From: Pseudomonadota bacterium
GTDB lineage: Bacteria; Pseudomonadota; Alphaproteobacteria; Rhizobiales; Hyphomicrobiaceae
Length of the DNA: 9,629 nt
Reading direction: 5' to 3'
NCBI GenBank assembly: GCA_023430845.1
Contig: JAEYYJ010000057.1
Coordinates: forward strand, 1-9,629
The notes beneath the pieces are model-generated. The model saw only the letters and a list, made by a program, of their open reading frames with translations, made no database searches and had not been told where the DNA came from. The position numbers were made by a program, and so were the translations under genes. Positions 5,870 through 9,629 of the stretch are shown in pieces. Position 1 is the stretch's first letter. Each line of letters starts with the position of its first letter.

Positions 5870-7738
5870 ATGAGCCAGCCCCAGCAAGAATTGCACGAGG
5901 ACGGCACGCCGCGGCGTAAGTATGAACTCGAAGCGCGCGAGGAGAGCCGTGTCGGCTTGCATACGGCGGTCGGTCTCGCCCTGGCGAGCGGCCTCATGCT
6001 GATGCGCAACTTCATCTTCGGTGCCCCCGTCGATGCGCAAGGAAGCGTGCAGGCCTCGGCGATGCCGTCGTCCGGCGGTACGGTCAAGGATGGCGAGGCC
6101 ATTGCGCCCACGCCGGAAGAGAAGGACGAGGAAGAGACTGCGGCTGGCGCTAAGACGAGCGACGGTGAAGGCGATTCGCTGCCCAATGTGTCACTTTCCT
6201 CGCCGCCGACCCCCGTGCGCATTTACGATGGGCCTCTGGCCGCCGCAATTGCCAAGCGGAGCAGCGCGGCGCTGCCGTTGCCGGCCAACAACGACAATGA
6301 GCAACTCTACGGCGCTGCTCAGGGCAACCGCATTGACCTTTCGCCACTCGAATCGAGCTTCGATACCGACTGGTCCGGCTTCGGCGGTGGTGGATCTGCG
6401 CCGCGCAATGAGCCTCCGGACCGCGACAAGGATCCGACACCGACACGTAACAATCGCCTGCCAATCGTGACCGGCGCCACGGTGCTGGCGAGCCTGCCGA
6501 TGAACCAGTCGACATTGATCGCAGCGGCTGAGCTTCTGCGCAATGTCTCCGATCCAGACGGCGATGCGCTGCAGATCCAAGGACTGACGGCCTCGTCGGG
6601 AATGCTCGTCGCCCGGGGTGATGGTCTTTATGCCTTTGCACCGGCGACCGGCGACACGACAAGCGTGACGTTCAGCTACAAGGTCAGCGATGGCGAGGGC
6701 AGCGTTGTGCAGGTTGCGCACCTGGATCTTCTGCCCATCGCGACCGCGCCGGTGCTCGGAAGTCCGGAAAACGACACGATCGTGGGGACCCCTACGGGCG
6801 ATATCATCGACGGTCTTGACGGCGACGATCGCATCATCGGGCGAGAAGGCAACGACGCGATCTACGGCGGGGCAGGCAATGACTCGCTCCTCGGGGACGT
6901 CGGCGATGACGTGATCCATGGCGGATCCGGCAACGATGTCATCTGGGGTGGCGCGGGCAACGATCGGCTCTTCGGCGGCGAAGGTGACGACATCTTGCTC
7001 GCCGAGGCCGGTGACGATGCACTCTTCGGCGAGGATGGCGACGACCACCTGCTCGGCGGGAGCGGCGCGGACGTGCTGCTCGGCGGCGCGGGCGGGGATA
7101 TCCTCGACGGCGGAGCCGGTGACGATCGTGTCTTCGGCGAGGATGGTGACGACGTGATCCTGGCGGCCGCCGGCGATGGCAATGATCAGGTCGACGGCGG
7201 CGATGGCACCGACACATACGATGCTTCGGATGTTCAAGAGGCGGTGACTATCGATCTCCATCAAGGCACCGCCACTGGTGAAACGACGGGGCAAGATACG
7301 CTTACCGGCATCGAGAATGCGATTGGCGGCGGTGGCGACGACGTCATCGTGGCCAATCACGAGGTCAACGAGCTCACCGGGAATGCGGGAAACGACATAT
7401 TCACCTTCCGCTCTTGGATATCCATCGGCAAAGGCCCGGGTGGTCGCGATAAGATCCTCGACTTCGAAGTCGGTGACCGCATCGATCTCGATGACATCAG
7501 CGACGAGTTTGAAGATGCGGTGGAAGATCACTTCGAGGATCAGAACATAAGGAAGTTCGTTCTGATCGGGCAGCAGGAAGAATTCACTCGTCCGGGCCAG
7601 CTCCGCTTCAAGTACGATCAGATTGATGAACAGGCACTGACGATCATCGAAGGCAACATCGATCACGATGCGGAGGCAGAATTCGAACTTGAGCTTCGCG
7701 GCACGTACACGCTGAGATCCGAGCAGTTCGAGACTTAG
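5870..7738 (+). CDS. RTX protein with N-terminal hydrophobic segment and cadherin-like domain, encoded inside the T1SS operon
   Basis: A 622-aa protein of unknown function. A GAGG motif (5861-5864) sits 5 bases before the ATG. Residues 1-29 are charged (TPRRKYELEAREESR). Residues 30-51 form a moderately hydrophobic segment (VGLALASGLMLMRNFIFG), probably a membrane anchor, though one Arg inside makes this less certain. I see no signal-peptidase site or lipobox. Residues 52-195 are low-complexity (EEKDEEE, Gly- and Pro-rich). Residues 195-292 look like a cadherin-like/tandem-95 domain (VSDPDGDALQIQGL, FSYKVSDGEGS). Thirteen uninterrupted RTX repeats follow (315-431), then a beta-cap with GIENAIGGGGDDVIV and a C-terminal module (DFEVGDRIDLDD, TIIEGNIDHD) resembling the end of the large RTX protein. 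There is no cysteine. It could be exported by the neighbouring T1SS, or held in the inner membrane with its RTX roll in the periplasm. The gene lies between the ABC and adaptor genes. Confidence 0.93.
   Translation: MSQPQQELHEDGTPRRKYELEAREESRVGLHTAVGLALASGLMLMRNFIFGAPVDAQGSVQASAMPSSGGTVKDGEAIAPTPEEKDEEETAAGAKTSDGEGDSLPNVSLSSPPTPVRIYDGPLAAAIAKRSSAALPLPANNDNEQLYGAAQGNRIDLSPLESSFDTDWSGFGGGGSAPRNEPPDRDKDPTPTRNNRLPIVTGATVLASLPMNQSTLIAAAELLRNVSDPDGDALQIQGLTASSGMLVARGDGLYAFAPATGDTTSVTFSYKVSDGEGSVVQVAHLDLLPIATAPVLGSPENDTIVGTPTGDIIDGLDGDDRIIGREGNDAIYGGAGNDSLLGDVGDDVIHGGSGNDVIWGGAGNDRLFGGEGDDILLAEAGDDALFGEDGDDHLLGGSGADVLLGGAGGDILDGGAGDDRVFGEDGDDVILAAAGDGNDQVDGGDGTDTYDASDVQEAVTIDLHQGTATGETTGQDTLTGIENAIGGGGDDVIVANHEVNELTGNAGNDIFTFRSWISIGKGPGGRDKILDFEVGDRIDLDDISDEFEDAVEDHFEDQNIRKFVLIGQQEEFTRPGQLRFKYDQIDEQALTIIEGNIDHDAEAEFELELRGTYTLRSEQFET
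6812..7162 (+). repeat. RTX nonapeptide block of the 622-aa protein (13 repeats)
   Basis: Thirteen gap-free 27-base units (residues 315-431), from GLDGDDRII to GEDGDDVIL. This is the longest unbroken RTX run in the window. Most units keep the Asp at position 6 needed for Ca2+ binding; GGAGGDILD lacks the usual N/D at position 5. Confidence 0.93.
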
Positions 7739-7797
7739 CGGCTCGGCTAAGAGATCAGGCAATTTCGCACGCGCAGCGTATTGAAGAGGACGAGGTC

Positions 7798-9126
7798 ATG
7801 AAAGTGGGGCAGACAGGTGTTGGCGCAACCGATAAGCGCACGCGCCGGGCGACATTTTCGGTTCGCCGCCACGTGATGTTCGCGACGTCGGTAATGCTTT
7901 TCCTCGTCCTCGGCGTGGGCGGCTGGGCGGCGACGGCAAACCTGACTGGGGCGGTAATCGCCTTGGGTACATTCGTTGTCGAGCGCAACGTGAAGAAGGT
8001 ACAGCACAGCTACGGCGGCATCGTCGCAACGATCAATGTCAAAAACGGGGACATGGTCGCGGCAGGTGACGTGCTGGTGCGGCTCGACGATACGCAGATC
8101 AAAGCCGAAATCGGCATCATCCAATCGCAGCTCACGGAATTCAAAGCGCGTTCGGCGCGGCTTGAGGCCGAGCGGGATGGCCGTGAAAACCTTACTATGC
8201 CTGTTGGATTCGAGTTGACGAGTGAGACAGCGGCCGCGGTCGCGGCAGGCGAGATCCGTTTATTCGAGGAGAGCCGGCGAACGCGGGAGAACCAGAAGCA
8301 ACAGCTGCGGCTCAGGATCGAGCAGCTCGGCGAGGAGATCAACGGGCTCACATTACAGCGCAACGCCAAGGCGGGCGAGATCGAGTTGATACAGCGAGAG
8401 CTCGAGCAAGTCCGAATGCTGCACGGGAAGCAGCTCACACCCGTATCTCGCGTCTACGCCATGGAGCGCGACGAGATGCGGCTTACGGGCGAGCATGGCA
8501 GCCTCGTTGCCCAAATTGCCCGGGCCAAGGGGCAGATCAGCGAGATCAAAGTGCAGATCTCGGCCGTCGACGAGAACGTGCGGGCGCAGGCACAGCGGGA
8601 GCTGCGTTCGGTGGAAGGGCGGATCGCCGAGCTCTCTGAGCGCCAGATCGCTGCACTGGACAAGAGCAAGCGGATCGACCTTCGCGCGCCCCAAGCTGGT
8701 GTGGTTCACGAACTCGCAGTGCACACGATCGGCGGCGTCATTACGGCTGCCGAGCAGGTCATGCTGATCGTGCCGGGTGATGATAACCTGACCATACAAG
8801 CGCGCATTTCACCTGCCGACGTTGACCAGGTTGTAGTCGGCCGACCGGCCAAACTGCGCCTATCCGCATTCAATCAGCAGACGACGCCTGAGCTATCCGG
8901 TCGCGTGACCCACGTCGCTGCGGACATTACCAGCGATGCCAAGACGGGGCAGCAGTATTACATCGTCCGGCTCGAGATGGATGAAAAAGACCGCAAAATG
9001 GTCGAGGATCTGAGGCTCGTACCGGGGATGCCGGTGGAGGTGTTCATGTCAACCGGAGCGCGTACTGCTCTTTCCTACCTCGCCAAGCCCATCACCGATC
9101 AGATGAGCCGGGCCTTCCGGGAGTGA
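7798..9126 (+). CDS. HlyD/PrtE-type T1SS periplasmic adaptor subunit (membrane fusion protein)
   Basis: Periplasmic adaptor that links the ABC exporter to an outer-membrane TolC-like channel. It has 442 aa, normal for the family. A purine-rich AGAGGA (7785-7790) lies 7 bases before the ATG. Residues 1-25 are basic and cytoplasmic, residues about 26-47 form one membrane helix (VMLFLVLGVGGWAATANLTG), and 68-100 form the first lipoyl/barrel half (VQHSYGGIVATINVKNGDMVAAGDVLVRLDD). A long coiled coil covers about 100-290, the second lipoyl half starts near RAPQAGVVHEL (R296), and the protein ends with the family signature LVPGMPVEVFMSTGARTALSYL. It follows the 622-aa RTX gene by 59 bases with no terminator seen and is probably in the same transcript as the ABC gene. 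No outer-membrane factor gene follows. Confidence 0.96.
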   Translation: MKVGQTGVGATDKRTRRATFSVRRHVMFATSVMLFLVLGVGGWAATANLTGAVIALGTFVVERNVKKVQHSYGGIVATINVKNGDMVAAGDVLVRLDDTQIKAEIGIIQSQLTEFKARSARLEAERDGRENLTMPVGFELTSETAAAVAAGEIRLFEESRRTRENQKQQLRLRIEQLGEEINGLTLQRNAKAGEIELIQRELEQVRMLHGKQLTPVSRVYAMERDEMRLTGEHGSLVAQIARAKGQISEIKVQISAVDENVRAQAQRELRSVEGRIAELSERQIAALDKSKRIDLRAPQAGVVHELAVHTIGGVITAAEQVMLIVPGDDNLTIQARISPADVDQVVVGRPAKLRLSAFNQQTTPELSGRVTHVAADITSDAKTGQQYYIVRLEMDEKDRKMVEDLRLVPGMPVEVFMSTGARTALSYLAKPITDQMSRAFRE

Positions 9127-9629
9127 CGGTCTGGGGCTGTCCCTCGCGCCGGGAGTACGAAGACATCCTGAGCCCATCCAAATAGCGCGACGATCACCGT
9201 GGCAAAATCCGCCACAGAGCAGATGCTTGATATCAACGCGAAAGCAGACAAACGTGGACGCTAGACCGTCAGTATTTGTTAGAAGCCTTTGACATCCGCT
9301 ATTGGGATGTCTCGTAGATTGGTGGCCGAAGTCAGGACTAGTTGAGCACTTCCGCTTCTGGCTTATGTCGACCAATGTCTCATGTCGGCTAACAGGGGAT
9401 GATCGGCCCTCGCGGTCCCTCCTGCAGAGCGCAATCCTCAAACGTTCGGGCTCTGGACCGCGGCGATCACGTCGGCGGTGCTCGCCAATCCGACAAGGTC
9501 GGACGTGAGGAGCGCCGATCTGCCGTCGCGGCGAGGTCGCGACGATTGCCAACGAGCCGCAGCGACGAGACTCAAATCAACCATCTTGGCGCGCGAGTTA
9601 CCTGCGCCCGTCTAGCTCAACACCTGATC
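9127..9629. other. Downstream region with no supported gene
   Basis: Five hundred bases follow the adaptor stop. Short frames here have no recognisable domain, no good ribosome binding site, and an Arg/Ser/Pro-rich composition typical of out-of-frame GC-rich DNA. Two small inverted repeats are visible: GTGGC/GCCAC (9199-9203 and 9211-9215) and GACATCC/GGATGTC (9291-9297 and 9305-9311). Neither is followed by a T-run. The first half (about 9180-9400) is less GC-rich than the genes, consistent with intergenic or decayed DNA. Confidence 0.6.
9291..9311. repeat. Small perfect inverted repeat (7-bp arms)
   Basis: GACATCC (9291-9297) and GGATGTC (9305-9311) flank a 7-base spacer. It could be an operator for a downstream gene outside the window, part of a decayed mobile element, or chance. 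There is no T-run, so a terminator role is unlikely. Confidence 0.35.

Noticed and set aside
6812..7162. Regular 27-base periodicity considered as CRISPR or tandem satellite
   Set aside because: The units are contiguous, in frame, without spacers, and encode RTX nonapeptides.
6191..7762. 523-codon open frame on the - strand
   Set aside because: It is antisense to the 622-aa RTX gene and arises from the biased codons of the RTX repeats.
9199..9215. Terminator for the adaptor gene
   Set aside because: The stem is only 5 bp and has no T-run; it is too weak to call.
9302..9508. 68-codon frame starting TTG
   Set aside because: Weak start, no ribosome binding site, Arg/Ser-rich composition and no recognisable motif.
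9049..9552. 167-codon frame on the - strand overlapping the adaptor 3' end
   Set aside because: It overlaps the conserved C-terminus of the adaptor, and its product has no recognisable domain.

Overview
The window is a type I secretion (T1SS) locus, all on the + strand, from a GC-rich genome. I infer an alphaproteobacterium, probably Hyphomicrobiales (Bradyrhizobium-like). The reasons are the PrtD-type transporter, the rhizobial style of the RTX modules, the high GC and the absence of an adjacent outer-membrane factor gene. No 16S or other phylogenetic marker is present, so this is not certain.

Layout: (1) positions 1-3998 hold the 3' part of a very large RTX (calcium-binding nonapeptide repeat) exoprotein whose start lies left of the window. 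It is a mosaic of RTX blocks, beta-sandwich modules, a Asp/Glu/Pro-rich linker and a C-terminal secretion module. (2) After a 107-base gap with a perfect 9-bp hairpin comes a PrtD-type ABC transporter (4106-5854). (3) Fifteen bases further on is a second, smaller RTX protein (5870-7738, 622 aa). It has an N-terminal basic stretch plus hydrophobic segment, a disordered region, a cadherin-like domain, 13 uninterrupted RTX nonapeptides and a C-terminal module related to that of the large RTX protein. (4) After 59 bases comes the HlyD/PrtE-type periplasmic adaptor (7798-9126). (5) Positions 9127-9629 hold no gene I can support.

Working model: the ABC protein and the adaptor form the inner-membrane part of a T1SS, using an outer-membrane TolC-like protein encoded elsewhere. 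The large RTX protein is the obvious exported cargo; its two non-RTX module types resemble those I remember from rhizobial RTX heme-peroxidase proteins, so an enzymatic domain may lie off-window. The 622-aa protein is the odd member: it looks like a T1SS substrate at its C-terminus but like a membrane-anchored protein at its N-terminus, and its gene sits between the two transporter genes. It may be a co-secreted partner, a membrane tether or a retention factor. This is the most interesting item in the window.
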